From Cohnella sp. AR92 (GTDB taxonomy: Bacteria > Bacillota > Bacilli > Paenibacillales > Paenibacillaceae): 64,000 nt of DNA. The stretch is taken from contig NZ_RZJR01000006.1 in NCBI RefSeq assembly GCF_003990975.1, positions 186,001 through 250,000 on the forward strand, in the 5' to 3' direction. Positions 50,583 to 59,750 of this stretch are shown here, in pieces; within the stretch, counting starts at the first letter, position 1; each line of letters opens with the position of its first letter. The translations under genes and the position numbers were made by a program. Under the pieces are notes generated by a model that was not told where the DNA came from, ran no database searches, and worked only from the letters and a program-made list of their open reading frames with translations.

Positions 50583-51872
50583 TTAGAGCATTGATTTGGG
50601 GATAGTCACCGCGGTCAACTTGCCCGGCGTTTGGATGATCAGCGTATTTCCGGTTTTGAGAGTGGATCCGAAATATCGCGAGCCGGTATGGACGTTGAAT
50701 ACGGGCTCTCTCGTATCCAGCCGATATCCGCGTAACACGCCGTCGCTTTGACTGACATAGACGCCGTTGCCGTAAATAGTCGTAGCGACGACGGGGTTAT
50801 CCGCATACCAGATAAGCGATTTGCCGTCCAACAGCTTGAGTCCGAGCACTTCCCCGGAGCCGTATCTGGAGAAAAAGAGCCGCCCACCATTCACGGGTCC
50901 CGCGAATTCCGCTTCTGCATCCGGTTTGACCCAAGTCTGAAGCGGTTTACCGTCTACCTTATAGGAGGCAAAGTCGTACTTCCTCACCTCGACGTCGGTC
51001 GTGATATAGAGGTCATTTCCTTCGAGCAGAACGGAACCGCCGGAGACGTGATAAGGCGGTGCGCTGGCTATTTTCCAGCTGAATACTTGAGATGCCATGA
51101 GTTTTCCGGTAGTAGCGTCAAAGGCGTTGATCGTCACGTTGCGTGCCGGATCGTCGTCAGGAGACGGATACGGATCGTAGACGGAATAGACGACGCCGTT
51201 CCGAACGGTGAGAGGAGTATTCTGGTGGAAAACGCCCCACAGCTTTTTGCCTGTTTTCGCGTCGAAGGCATCGAGCTGCGTGGAGGTGAGAGCCCCTTGC
51301 ACGAGATAGCTTTGGAACACAATCCCGTTCGCGACCGTAATGCCGAATGCCGAACCTTCAGCCTGCGGCTCCTCCGACACCCATTTTGTCTTGCCTGTCG
51401 CTGCGTTCAGCGCGTATGTACGTTTCCCTTCCGCATAATAGACGGTGTCGCCTACGACCGAGACTGTCCCTGGCGTTTTGCTGATTGCGTTCAGCCATTT
51501 CTGAGCACCGGTACGCGCATTCAGCGCGAATGCTTTTCCGTTTGCCGTCGTTCCGTACACGATGCCGGCTGCGTAGACGTAATTGTCGGTCAAGTTGCTT
51601 CCGTAACGGTACTTGATTTTACCCGTATTGGCGTCGATGGCGATCAGCTTTTTGTCGGCAACAAGAAAGACGAGTCCGTCTTCCGCGATCGCGTTGTCGA
51701 TGAAGTTGTTCACGGACAGGCTCCATTTGGGCTTCAACTCCGGCACGCGGATCTCCCCTGTGACCGAGCCGCGGTCGGACACTGCGATCGGTTTTTCCGC
51801 GCTGGCGGAGGCAAAGAGGAGGCCGTTTGCCATCAAAACAGCGATTAACGATAATAAAATAGACTTTTTCAC
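50583..51872 (-). CDS. Secreted PQQ-type beta-propeller protein
   Basis: 429 residues from GTG 51872 behind GGTGG. Signal peptide KKSILLSLIAVLMANGLLFASASA, then seven or so propeller blades each with a WD-like Gly-Lys-x-x-W/Y turn (ATGKTKWVSEE, RTGAQKWLNA, KTGKKLWGVF). The repeats are of the PQQ_2 type, but no dehydrogenase residues are evident, so it is probably a structural or binding propeller outside the membrane. Convergent with the serine hydrolase. Confidence 0.85.
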   Translation of the reverse strand: MKKSILLSLIAVLMANGLLFASASAEKPIAVSDRGSVTGEIRVPELKPKWSLSVNNFIDNAIAEDGLVFLVADKKLIAIDANTGKIKYRYGSNLTDNYVYAAGIVYGTTANGKAFALNARTGAQKWLNAISKTPGTVSVVGDTVYYAEGKRTYALNAATGKTKWVSEEPQAEGSAFGITVANGIVFQSYLVQGALTSTQLDAFDAKTGKKLWGVFHQNTPLTVRNGVVYSVYDPYPSPDDDPARNVTINAFDATTGKLMASQVFSWKIASAPPYHVSGGSVLLEGNDLYITTDVEVRKYDFASYKVDGKPLQTWVKPDAEAEFAGPVNGGRLFFSRYGSGEVLGLKLLDGKSLIWYADNPVVATTIYGNGVYVSQSDGVLRGYRLDTREPVFNVHTGSRYFGSTLKTGNTLIIQTPGKLTAVTIPKSML

Positions 51873-51973
51873 AGGTAAACCACCCACCCTCATCATGTGA
51901 TAAAGGTTAGACGCTTGAAGTGTAATAAAGTTCCATATCAATCAACGAACGGAAAGCTTGTTGTGTAATTAAG

Positions 51974-52783
51974 CTATTTTACAAACCTTGCATATACCGA
52001 ATCAGAAGGTATGGCTTCGATAATGGAATTCAATCCGTCTGTCAGCTGTCGAAGAATATTACGGCATCTCCAGTTGTCAGGAAGCAGCTCCGGCGGAAGC
52101 ATCGGATCGATGAGATACAGCTCATTGATGGTCTCTCCCAAGGTTAGGAATAGGTTAAACAGCTCCAATCCATACGCCTCGAACGCTGTAGAAGAACGAT
52201 TGTTCAATGCAGCAATTAGAAGGGGCACAAACTGTTCCTCGTACCAGTGCCGTTTCTCCTCGTAGACCCTCGCTACTTCCTTCAAAGACCATATTTTCTC
52301 CGCCTGATTCGGGGTGATTTCTCCGTGTTCCAGCTTCCCATAAAATACCGTTACATATTGACCGGCACTATGCTTATGAATCAATTCCGACAACTCTTCC
52401 CGGTATGGCCATGGCGATACATACGCTCCGCTGTACAGCAGCCCTAGTCCCGTTTGGAGCAAATCGGAGCGTAATTGATCGCGGCGTTTGCGTTCCGACT
52501 CCGGGAATGAAAGGAGAACCAGATGCCAGGTTCCCTCCCAAGCGGCGGAATAAAGCTCCGGTTTACGATTAATGGAGCGGATATACGTCCGTCCAGATTC
52601 CGTAATGCTGTAAGTAGAACGAGAAGGGGTATCCACATACTGCTCTTTTTTTAGCCTGGATAGTCCATTGCGTATATAAGGAGCAGAGTACCCTCGCTTC
52701 TCGTAGATCCGAATGAGATCCTGGGATTGCAGTCGATCTGCTTTGGACAATAAGAATAGCATTTGTTTTTCCACGGACAACAT
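51974..52783 (-). CDS. PaaX family transcriptional regulator
   Basis: 269 residues from ATG 52783 behind GAGGTG. N-terminal winged helix SVEKQMLFLLSKADRLQSQDLIRIYEKRGYSAPYIRNGLSRLKKEQYV, then the PaaX central and C-terminal helical domains (WEGTWHLVLLSFPESERKRRDQLRSDLLQTGLGLL). PaaX proteins respond to CoA thioesters or related ligands. Divergent from the PEBP fusion gene, which it may regulate. Confidence 0.88.
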   Translation of the reverse strand: MLSVEKQMLFLLSKADRLQSQDLIRIYEKRGYSAPYIRNGLSRLKKEQYVDTPSRSTYSITESGRTYIRSINRKPELYSAAWEGTWHLVLLSFPESERKRRDQLRSDLLQTGLGLLYSGAYVSPWPYREELSELIHKHSAGQYVTVFYGKLEHGEITPNQAEKIWSLKEVARVYEEKRHWYEEQFVPLLIAALNNRSSTAFEAYGLELFNLFLTLGETINELYLIDPMLPPELLPDNWRCRNILRQLTDGLNSIIEAIPSDSVYARFVK

Positions 52784-52854
52784 GTTTTTTTCACCTCGTG
52801 TTGACAAATCCACATCATCAAATATAACATATTTATCGTCGGCAATACAAATAC

Positions 52855-52885
52855 GTGTTACAAAGTAGCGCTGCTTCGTAGACAC
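52855..52885. promoter_or_regulatory. Quasi-palindromic operator candidate between paaX-like and PEBP genes
   Basis: An interrupted inverted repeat with outer arms GTGT/ACAC, then TAC/GTA and a central AGCGCT, in the divergent region. Its size fits a dimeric regulator such as the PaaX protein. Confidence 0.3.
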
Positions 52886-52919
52886 TCATTCTGCACCTAA
52901 CGAAGGGGACTTATAATTC

Positions 52920-53888
52920 ATGAAAAAAACAGCCTTGAAGTCTAGCAAAATCGCGTTGAGCATCGGACTTCTGTTTACCTTATCCGTGCCGCAAGTTTAT
53001 GCAGTTGAAGAGGTTACCTATTCATCGTCAACCATCCAAAAAGATGTCGCTAGCAATGTAGCAAGCTATAGCCAGTGGAATACGCCATTTGACCTGACGG
53101 TGAACGGTAAGAAGATCGGAACTAAGGGCCAGATGGTAAATACGCATATGCTTATCCCTTTGCGTACCGTATTCGAAGCGGCCGGTGCGGTGGTGTTATG
53201 GAATAAAAACACGCAATCGTGGTCAGCTGAAGGAGAGGGGTTCACAGCCAAGCAAAAGCTTGGGGAATCCAAAGTTACCGTTAATGGGGTTGGTTATACT
53301 CTGGATCATGAGACTGTCCTGGATCATGGCAATATGATGGTATCCTCTAGACTGATTGAAATTGCCTTAGGACTAGAGCTGCGTTGGGATTCCTCAATCC
53401 GCATGTTGACTGCTTCGACAGTAACTTCTACATCCGGATTCAAGGCCTGGTCAGGTGCATTCAAGGCTTACAATAGTATCCCGGACAAATATGCACATGG
53501 CTATGGGCAAAACATCAGCCTTCCGGTCAGTTGGAAAGACGCTCCTGAAGGTACGAAATCAATTGCCTTGGTGATGTATGATGTTCACCCCATTGCCGAT
53601 AACTTCATTCATTGGAGCGTTCTTAATATTCCGGTATCGGCAGAGGGAATTGCGGAAGGCGCATCAGGACACTTCTCGGACGGCTCTGTAGAATTAAACG
53701 GTTATTATGGTGTTGAGCCTCCTCGTTATTCGGGTGATCATCTCTATCGTCTGGCCGTATACGCTCTAGACACCGACAAGCTGGATCTGCCAGTAACAGC
53801 ACCTGTATTCTTCGAACAGTTAGAACCGTTGCTTCTGGCGCATTCGCTCGGCTATTCCAGACAAGACGGATTTGTTCATCAAGATTAG
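52920..53888 (+). CDS. Secreted fusion: copper-amine-oxidase N-like domain plus PEBP (YbhB/Raf-kinase-inhibitor-like) domain
   Basis: 322 residues. Signal peptide to about residue 29 (VPQVYA). Residues 55-160 form a copper-amine-oxidase N-terminal domain: LTVNGKKIGTKGQMVNTHMLIPLRTVFEAAGAVVLWN, the strand-helix pattern of this S-layer-like module. Residues about 195-305 are a PEBP domain: PVSWKDAPEGTKSIALVMYDVHPIADNFIHWSVLNIP and NGYYGVEPPRYSGDHLYRLAVYALD. AAGGGGAC precedes the ATG. The combination implies an exported ligand-binding protein attached to the cell surface. Followed by an AEC transporter gene. Confidence 0.85.
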   Translation: MKKTALKSSKIALSIGLLFTLSVPQVYAVEEVTYSSSTIQKDVASNVASYSQWNTPFDLTVNGKKIGTKGQMVNTHMLIPLRTVFEAAGAVVLWNKNTQSWSAEGEGFTAKQKLGESKVTVNGVGYTLDHETVLDHGNMMVSSRLIEIALGLELRWDSSIRMLTASTVTSTSGFKAWSGAFKAYNSIPDKYAHGYGQNISLPVSWKDAPEGTKSIALVMYDVHPIADNFIHWSVLNIPVSAEGIAEGASGHFSDGSVELNGYYGVEPPRYSGDHLYRLAVYALDTDKLDLPVTAPVFFEQLEPLLLAHSLGYSRQDGFVHQD

Positions 53889-53913
53889 CAGTTCGTAAGG
53901 GGGGAGCAAGGAA

Positions 53914-54831
53914 ATGAATGGTTATCTCTCATTATTCGGAACGGTAAGCGTGCCGATCTTACTAGCTTGCTTTCTCGGATATGTCTATCAGAAGTATAAG
54001 TCGCCCGACTCGAAGGTATTGGCGGATATAAGCTTGTTCGTACTCTCGCCTTGCCTAATCGTAAGTGCCGTATCGGGAAGCGACCTGAATAACTCAGCCT
54101 TTGCCCACATTGCCTTATTTACCGTGCTGCAGACTATTCTCTGCTGGGTGGCCTCTATAGGCGTTGGGAGATTATTCCGATTCGATATACCCTCTTCTCG
54201 TGCAATGGAACTTACGACAATATTTGCCAATTCCAACAACTACGGGTTGCCGTTACTGCTTCTTGCATTCGGTAATGCTGGCTTCGCCATTGGCGTGACC
54301 AATGTAGTCCTTCATATCGTGCTTGTGAATACGCTTGGATTATATATTGCCTCGCGCAGTTCATTCAGCCCTAAGCAAGCTGCAGTCAAAATGGTGCGTA
54401 ATCCGTTGATCTATGCTGCAGCTGTCGGTCTCATTCTCTATCTGTTCCAAATTCCGCTGCCAACAAGTATAAAGGATGGCCTATCGCTTATTGGCGGAGC
54501 GTACGCTGCTATCGTGTTGCTCCTGTTAGGCATGCAGCTTAAGAAAACAAACTGGCGTTCCAGCATGCGACGCGAGCTTTGGATATCGATCGCGATGCGA
54601 ATAGTAGGCGTGCCTGCATTGTCTTTTCTAACCATTCAGTTGCTTGGACTTCACGGTCTCGAAGCCTCTGTATTATTCGTGCAATCGTCTATGCCTTCCG
54701 CTATTAATTCGGTTGTGCTTATGGAGAAGTATGGGGGAGACAAGGAACTGGTGTCGGTCAACGTTGCCATGACGACTGCAGCAAGCTTTCTTTATCTTCC
54801 GGTCCTTATTTATTGGTCTGGCTGGTTCTAA
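53914..54831 (+). CDS. AEC (auxin efflux carrier) family transporter
   Basis: 305 residues and about ten helices in two halves, with FANSNNYGLPLLLLAFG near 108-124 (the broken-helix motif with Asn-Tyr-Gly) and VQSSMPSAINSVVLMEKYG near 257-275 in the second half. AEC proteins move organic acids such as malate or malonate. Preceded by a strong GGGGGAG site 26 bases after the PEBP fusion gene, so possibly the same transcript. Confidence 0.92.
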   Translation: MNGYLSLFGTVSVPILLACFLGYVYQKYKSPDSKVLADISLFVLSPCLIVSAVSGSDLNNSAFAHIALFTVLQTILCWVASIGVGRLFRFDIPSSRAMELTTIFANSNNYGLPLLLLAFGNAGFAIGVTNVVLHIVLVNTLGLYIASRSSFSPKQAAVKMVRNPLIYAAAVGLILYLFQIPLPTSIKDGLSLIGGAYAAIVLLLLGMQLKKTNWRSSMRRELWISIAMRIVGVPALSFLTIQLLGLHGLEASVLFVQSSMPSAINSVVLMEKYGGDKELVSVNVAMTTAASFLYLPVLIYWSGWF

Positions 54832-54991
54832 GGGACAGCATCATTCAGTCAGGATAGTAAATGACGACCAACGGGATTCCTTGGGTCGGCTCTCACTTCT
54901 AGGAGCGGGCGACATTTGCTTCCTTTGCCAACGAGGCAACATTCGGCTACAATGAAACCTCGCAGAATTCGCAAGGCAGAGGAGTAGGAAC

Positions 54992-55306
54992 GTGAGCATT
55001 AGAAGCAAGGAGCAAGTGGAACTCATGGCGCTCGTTAAAACGATTCGATTGGGCATGGCAACGGCGGAGGCGTCCGCGCTGCGTCTCAAGAAAAGCGGCG
55101 ACATGCGTTTCGAGGACAAAATGATCGGTCTTTTTCTCCATGAGATAGGAGGGAGGATCCGCCAAAGTTACGGCCAAGCGTTCAAAAAGGAGCTGGACCG
55201 CTACTCCAATCTAGATCTGGTCCAGTTTTATATTAGCGCCGGCTTTGATAGGGAAGTAGAGGAGCTAATCTCTATTAACTCAAACGGGGAAGGTTCGTTC
55301 TCATGA
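54992..55306 (+). CDS. Hypothetical protein in operon with an NmrA-like reductase
   Basis: 104 residues from GTG 54992 behind AGAGGAG. Helical, charged; the C-terminal region FEDKMIGLFLHEIGGRIRQSYGQAFKKELDRYSNLDLVQFYISAGF is amphipathic. The family is not recognised. Start of the next gene overlaps its stop by four bases. Confidence 0.6.
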   Translation: MSIRSKEQVELMALVKTIRLGMATAEASALRLKKSGDMRFEDKMIGLFLHEIGGRIRQSYGQAFKKELDRYSNLDLVQFYISAGFDREVEELISINSNGEGSFS

Positions 55307-55923
55307 ATATTTTAATACTGGGTTCGACCGGACGGGTCGGGTGTCGACTCCTTGCTTATGCCCTTCGTGATGGACATAGGGTAACTGTATTAGTTCGCAC
55401 TCCGGACAAGATTCGAATGAATAATGAGAAGTTAACGGTCATTCAGGGAAACGTTATAAATAAAGAGGATATCGTACGTGCGACATTAGGGGCTGATGTC
55501 GTTCTTAGCGCGCTCAATACGGATGGGACAACTACTCTATCGGAAAGCATGCCGCTCCTTATCGAAGCCATGCAGAACGAAGGCATTCGACGAATAATAA
55601 CGATAGGAACAGCCGGTATCCTGAGAAGCAGGACGAACCCCGAATTGTTGCGCTATCAGTCAAGCGAATCCAAGCAGAAGTCGGTCCGCGCGGCAGAAGA
55701 ACATCATAAAGTGTACGAGTTGTTAAACCAATCGACGCTCGATTGGACGATTGTTTGTCCCACATATCTGCCAGATGGCGAACAGGTAGGCAACTATCGC
55801 GTGGAGCGCGATGTTCTTCCGGAAGACGGTGCTGCAATATCCGTGTCGGATACGGCAGAGTTTGCTTATAGCCAGATAATTAATAGCGATTTTATCAAAT
55901 CGCGCGTGGGTATCGCTTACTGA
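55303..55923 (+). CDS. NmrA-like NAD(P)-binding oxidoreductase
   Basis: 206 residues. Rossmann loop ILGSTGRVGCRLLAYALRDG at about 5-24, then VTVLVRTPDKI and the IVRATLGADVVLSALN region; WTIVCPTYLPDGE near 148 is the usual C-terminal block. Shorter than most relatives, like the YwnB group. Translationally coupled to the preceding small gene. A terminator follows. Confidence 0.88.
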   Translation: MNILILGSTGRVGCRLLAYALRDGHRVTVLVRTPDKIRMNNEKLTVIQGNVINKEDIVRATLGADVVLSALNTDGTTTLSESMPLLIEAMQNEGIRRIITIGTAGILRSRTNPELLRYQSSESKQKSVRAAEEHHKVYELLNQSTLDWTIVCPTYLPDGEQVGNYRVERDVLPEDGAAISVSDTAEFAYSQIINSDFIKSRVGIAY

Positions 55924-55968
55924 TTAATCAATTGTTGAACGAAAGGCGAACAAATACTTTAAAAACGA

Positions 55969-56001
55969 AGCCTGCCGGAGTGAACCGGCAGGCTATTCTT
56001 C
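55969..56001 (+). terminator. Terminator after the NmrA-like gene
   Basis: AGCCTGCCGG AGTGAA CCGGCAGGCT followed by a T/C tract. Confidence 0.8.
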
Positions 56002-56107
56002 TTACTTGCAGGCAGTGACCGCGAGCAGGATAGATTTGCAAAAAAATAGTGGAAGATTTACTCTCGACTATAGAAGCAAATGTTGGCAAACGAGTGGAGG
56101 ACATGGG

Positions 56108-56920
56108 ATGAAGAGGACAAATCTGACGTGGCAGCTGACCGGTTTGGCGGGAATCGTGTCTATGGCGGTAATGCTGGCGGGATTCGCCTGGGCTGTAATC
56201 TCCCTAGTCCATCCCGCCGGAGCGGAGCCCGCCGATCAGCAAGCGGTAAGCACATCGGCGCCGATGTCGGCACCTGGGGAGGCGCAAGGCATACACATCT
56301 TGGCTCTAGGAGATTCCTTGACGCTGGGAATCGGGGACGAGAAGGGCGAAGGCTATGCTGGCAAGGTGAAGAACCTGCTCCGGCAAGAAAGCAAGCAGGA
56401 AGTCTATGTCTGGAACATGGCCGTGAGCGGGGCGAAGACGACGGATCTATTGAACGAGTTGGAATCTTCTACGCTTCTGTCCTATGCGGAGCAAGCGGAC
56501 ATCATCCTGTTCACCATCGGGGGGAACGATCTCAACCAATGGGCCATGCCATCCGCCGATGGAACGGAGGACCTCCAAATGAATTACGAGGAGGCGCGCC
56601 AGCATCTTCCGGAAGCCTCGGCCCGCTTGAAGCGGATCATGGCGATTCTCGAGCAGCACGCGCCGAAAGCCCGTATCGTCTATGTCGGGCTGTATCATCC
56701 TTATCCGGATAACGATCCCGACCGGATCGGCGGCTACATCATCCAGCAGTGGAACGCGGAATCCGAACAGCTGGCGAACGCTTATCCGAACATGGTAGTG
56801 GTTCCGATCTATGACTTCTTCCAGACGAAGTGGAGCGAGTATTTGTTCGCCGATCATTACCACCCGAATGGGGCGGGCTATGCGGAGATTGCCGCTCGCG
56901 TTATGCAGGTGATTCGATGA
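56108..56920 (+). CDS. Secreted GDSL/SGNH esterase
   Basis: 270 residues from ATG 56108, seven bases after GGAGG; longer readings overlap noncoding sequence. N-terminal signal/anchor (about 10-35). SGNH blocks: block I GDSLTLGIGD near 66, block III GGNDLNQW near 138 and block V DHYHPNGAGY near 248 with the catalytic Asp and His. Acts on esters outside the membrane. Its stop touches the ABC ATPase gene, so it is in an ABC operon. Confidence 0.92.
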   Translation: MKRTNLTWQLTGLAGIVSMAVMLAGFAWAVISLVHPAGAEPADQQAVSTSAPMSAPGEAQGIHILALGDSLTLGIGDEKGEGYAGKVKNLLRQESKQEVYVWNMAVSGAKTTDLLNELESSTLLSYAEQADIILFTIGGNDLNQWAMPSADGTEDLQMNYEEARQHLPEASARLKRIMAILEQHAPKARIVYVGLYHPYPDNDPDRIGGYIIQQWNAESEQLANAYPNMVVVPIYDFFQTKWSEYLFADHYHPNGAGYAEIAARVMQVIR

Positions 56921-56940
56921 AGGCAGAGGGAGGGAACGGG

Positions 56941-57954
56941 ATGGCAGCGGTGACGCGTATGACAGCAGTCCAAGCCGCCGAGCCGGCATTTGAACAGCCG
57001 GTCCTATCGGTACAGGGCTTGAAGAAGCGGATTCGGGACAAGTGGATCATTAAAGGCGTCTCCTTCGATATCGGAGCGGGGGAGGTATTCGGCTTCCTTG
57101 GGCCGAATGGGGCGGGCAAAACGACTACCATCCGCATGCTGGTGGGACTGATCAAGCCGACGGAAGGCACGATCCACGTCTGCGGCATGGATCTGACGAA
57201 ACGCACGAACGAGGCTCTGAGCCAGATCGGCTGCATCGTGGAGAATCCGGAGTTGTACGGCTATCTAACCGGGTGGGAGAACTTGGAGCATTTCGCTCGC
57301 ATGCTGCCGGACGTGGGGCCGGACCGCATTCGGGAGGTGACGGCTATCGTCGGCATGGACGCACGAATCCATGACAAGGTGCGGACATACTCCCTCGGCA
57401 TGCGCCAGCGCTTGGGCATCGCCCAGGCACTATTAGGACGTCCAAGGCTGCTCATCCTAGACGAGCCGACCAATGGCCTCGACCCTCAGGGAATCAAGGA
57501 GATGCGGGAATTCATCCGCCAACTGGCCGCCGGAGGCCTCAGCGTCTTCGTCTCGAGCCATCTGCTCTCGGAGATCCAGCTCATGTGCGACCGGGTGGCG
57601 ATCATCTCCCATGGGGCAGTGATTGCGGTAGGCGGAGTAGCCGATCTGATCCGGCAGGAGACGGAGCGGGTGGTGTGGCATGTCTCCCCGCGGCAGGAGG
57701 CAGTCCAGCTCCTCCCTGCACGATTCCCGAAGGCGGTTCGGGTATTGGAAGAAGAGGGGATGTCCAAGCAGGAGCTGGCAGAGCTGGCGCCCGATGCTTG
57801 GCAGGGGATCGCAACGGAGATGAGCGCCGAGCGAATCCCGGACGTCACCCAGGCGCTGGTGCAGGAAGGCATTCGAATTTTCTCCGTCACGATACAGAAT
57901 CCAACGCTGGAAGACTTATTCCTGCGAGTTACGGAGGGGAAGCGCATTGAGTAG
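56941..57954 (+). CDS. ABC transporter ATPase (ABC-2 exporter)
   Basis: About 337 residues from ATG 56941, which has GAGGGAGGG upstream; ATG 56917 overlapping the esterase stop is an alternative. Walker A GPNGAGKTTT near 58, IVENPELYG Q-loop region, signature YSLGMRQRLGIAQALL near 148, Walker B LLILDEPTNGLDPQG and the H-loop in VSSHLLSEIQ. BcrA type. C-terminal extension of about 80 residues. Exports together with the next gene's permease; substrate unknown. Confidence 0.92.
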   Translation: MAAVTRMTAVQAAEPAFEQPVLSVQGLKKRIRDKWIIKGVSFDIGAGEVFGFLGPNGAGKTTTIRMLVGLIKPTEGTIHVCGMDLTKRTNEALSQIGCIVENPELYGYLTGWENLEHFARMLPDVGPDRIREVTAIVGMDARIHDKVRTYSLGMRQRLGIAQALLGRPRLLILDEPTNGLDPQGIKEMREFIRQLAAGGLSVFVSSHLLSEIQLMCDRVAIISHGAVIAVGGVADLIRQETERVVWHVSPRQEAVQLLPARFPKAVRVLEEEGMSKQELAELAPDAWQGIATEMSAERIPDVTQALVQEGIRIFSVTIQNPTLEDLFLRVTEGKRIE

Positions 57955-58954
57955 CTGGAGCTTTGGACTGTACCCTCTGGTCTGCAACGAGACCATCAAG
58001 ATGATGCGGAAGCGCCGCTTCCTCGTCATCGTTCTGATTCTTCTTGTCCTTATTCCCATCTTCTCTTATGCACAAATGCGCATCTCCCAGGAAAGCCAGA
58101 AGCAGCTGGGGACCAGCGATTGGCGGCTCAAGACGGAGCAACAGGTGAAGGAGATCACCAACCGTCTTAGCGGCTCTCGCACGATCCCGGGCTCCTGGCG
58201 GCAGCAGATGGAGCTGCAAGTGAAGCAACTGCAGTATGCGCTGGATAAGAATATTAATCCTGCGACGCCCAATGGCGTCACGTTCACGCGGGAGTTCATG
58301 ATCAACGCCATCGGGCTGTTCCTGCCCTTGATGGTGGCAGTCATCGCGGCCGATCTGGTGTCCGGCGAGCAATCCGCCGGCACGATCAAGCTGCTGCTCA
58401 CCCGTCCGGTATCCCGTTGGCGCATTCTGCTGAGCAAGCTGCTGACGCTTATCATGTTCACTTCGCTGATCGTCCTCCTCACCGGGATCTTCTGTTATCT
58501 CATCGGCGGCGGCTTCTTCGGTTATCGAGGATGGACCGAGCCTGTTCTGAGCGGCTTCCGCATCATCGGGGATCAGTTGGATACGTCCGCGGTACGAGCC
58601 ATCCCCCAGTGGCGCTTCATTCTAATGGAGTTCGGCCTGGCCTGGTTCTCCTGCGTGGTGGTCGCCTGCTTGTCCCTCATGGTGTCCGTGCTGGTTCGCA
58701 GCACCGCTGCCGCCATGGGCATCATGATGGCCGCATTGATCGCCGGTTCCATCCTCTCGGCGATGGCATCCTCGTGGCACAGTGCCAAGTACCTGTTCAT
58801 GATCAACCTCCAGACCACCGATTTCTTGACGGGTTCCCAGACGCCGGTCCCGGGGCTAACCATCGGTTTTTCCTTAGCCGTTCTGGGAATATGGGCTTTG
58901 GCCGGCTTGATCATCGCATTTGCGGTGTTTACAAGGCGAGATATCCTAAACTAA
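57947..58954 (+). CDS. ABC-2 type permease (BcrB/NatB-like)
   Basis: 335 residues from TTG 57947 behind GGAGGGG, overlapping the ATPase gene by eight bases. One N-terminal membrane helix, an extracellular loop of about 75 residues, then five helices; LLLTRPVSRWRILLSKLLT near 145-163 is the coupling segment. Forms an exporter with the ATPase. With the GDSL esterase it makes a three-gene operon. Confidence 0.9.
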   Translation: MSSWSFGLYPLVCNETIKMMRKRRFLVIVLILLVLIPIFSYAQMRISQESQKQLGTSDWRLKTEQQVKEITNRLSGSRTIPGSWRQQMELQVKQLQYALDKNINPATPNGVTFTREFMINAIGLFLPLMVAVIAADLVSGEQSAGTIKLLLTRPVSRWRILLSKLLTLIMFTSLIVLLTGIFCYLIGGGFFGYRGWTEPVLSGFRIIGDQLDTSAVRAIPQWRFILMEFGLAWFSCVVVACLSLMVSVLVRSTAAAMGIMMAALIAGSILSAMASSWHSAKYLFMINLQTTDFLTGSQTPVPGLTIGFSLAVLGIWALAGLIIAFAVFTRRDILN

Positions 58955-58959
58955 AACAA

Positions 58960-58989
58960 AGAGGTCGACCATTACGTTGGTCGACCTCT
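58960..58989. terminator. Bidirectional terminator
   Basis: AGAGGTCGACCA pairs with TGGTCGACCTCT across six bases, between convergent genes. Confidence 0.85.
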
Positions 58990-58996
58990 GACTATT

Positions 58997-59743
58997 TTAT
59001 TGCGCGGTCAGGACTTGCGGACCTTCAGCCGTGATGGCAATCGTATGCTCGTATTGGGCGGCGAGCTTGCGGTCCAACGTCCGCGCGGTCCAGCCGTCCG
59101 CATCGACTGTCATGTCGTAAGTGCCTTCGGTGATCATGGGCTCTATCGTGAACACCATGCCTTCCTTGATACGAAGGCCTTTGCCTGGCTTGCCGACATG
59201 CATATAGTTCGGCTCCTCGTGCAGGTCCCGGCCGATGCCATGGGCGAGAAGATCGCGCACGACGCCGAAGCCGTTCGATTCGGCATGCCGCTGGATCACG
59301 CTAGTCACGTCGCCGAGCCGATTGCCGGGCTGCGCTTGCGCGATGCCGAGGTCAAGGCATTCCTTCGTGACGCGTATCAGCTTCTCGGCCATCGGCGAGA
59401 TCTCCCCGACCGCATAGCTCCAGGCTGAATCGCCGAGCCAGCCGTCGAGCTCCGCGACCGTGTCGATCGTCACGATATCGCCTTCCTCAAGCGGCTTATT
59501 GCTAGGGAAGCCATGAGCGATTACGTCGTTGACGGAGGCACAGGTCGCATATCGGTAGCCCTTGTAACCCTTCGTGTAGGGCTTGGCGCCGTGTTTCAGA
59601 ATAATGTCCTCGAATATGCGCTCAATCTCGTTCGTTGTGATGCCCGGTTTGATGAGCGGGGCGATCGTGCGATGGCATTCGGCCACCACTTGGCATGCCT
59701 TGCGGATGGCCTCGATTTCATGCTTGCTTTTTAATATGACCAT
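58997..59743 (-). CDS. map: Type I methionine aminopeptidase
   Basis: 248 residues, the length of the bacterial type I enzyme. Metal ligands can be followed: DTVAELDGWLGDSAWSY (Asp near 94, 105), HGIGRDLHEEPNYMH (His near 168), TIEPMITEG (Glu near 202) and YEHTIAIT (Glu near 233). Removes N-terminal Met from proteins in the cytosol. It is not in the usual ribosomal-protein operon but follows a TetR regulator, so it may be a second, conditional copy. AAGGAG upstream lies 13 bases from the ATG. Confidence 0.95.
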   Translation of the reverse strand: MVILKSKHEIEAIRKACQVVAECHRTIAPLIKPGITTNEIERIFEDIILKHGAKPYTKGYKGYRYATCASVNDVIAHGFPSNKPLEEGDIVTIDTVAELDGWLGDSAWSYAVGEISPMAEKLIRVTKECLDLGIAQAQPGNRLGDVTSVIQRHAESNGFGVVRDLLAHGIGRDLHEEPNYMHVGKPGKGLRIKEGMVFTIEPMITEGTYDMTVDADGWTARTLDRKLAAQYEHTIAITAEGPQVLTAQ

Positions 59744-59750
59744 GTTCGTA

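Noticed and set aside
50748-51848. 366-codon plus-strand frame opposite the beta-propeller gene
   Set aside because: The minus-strand gene has signal peptide and repeat blades; the plus frame shows none.
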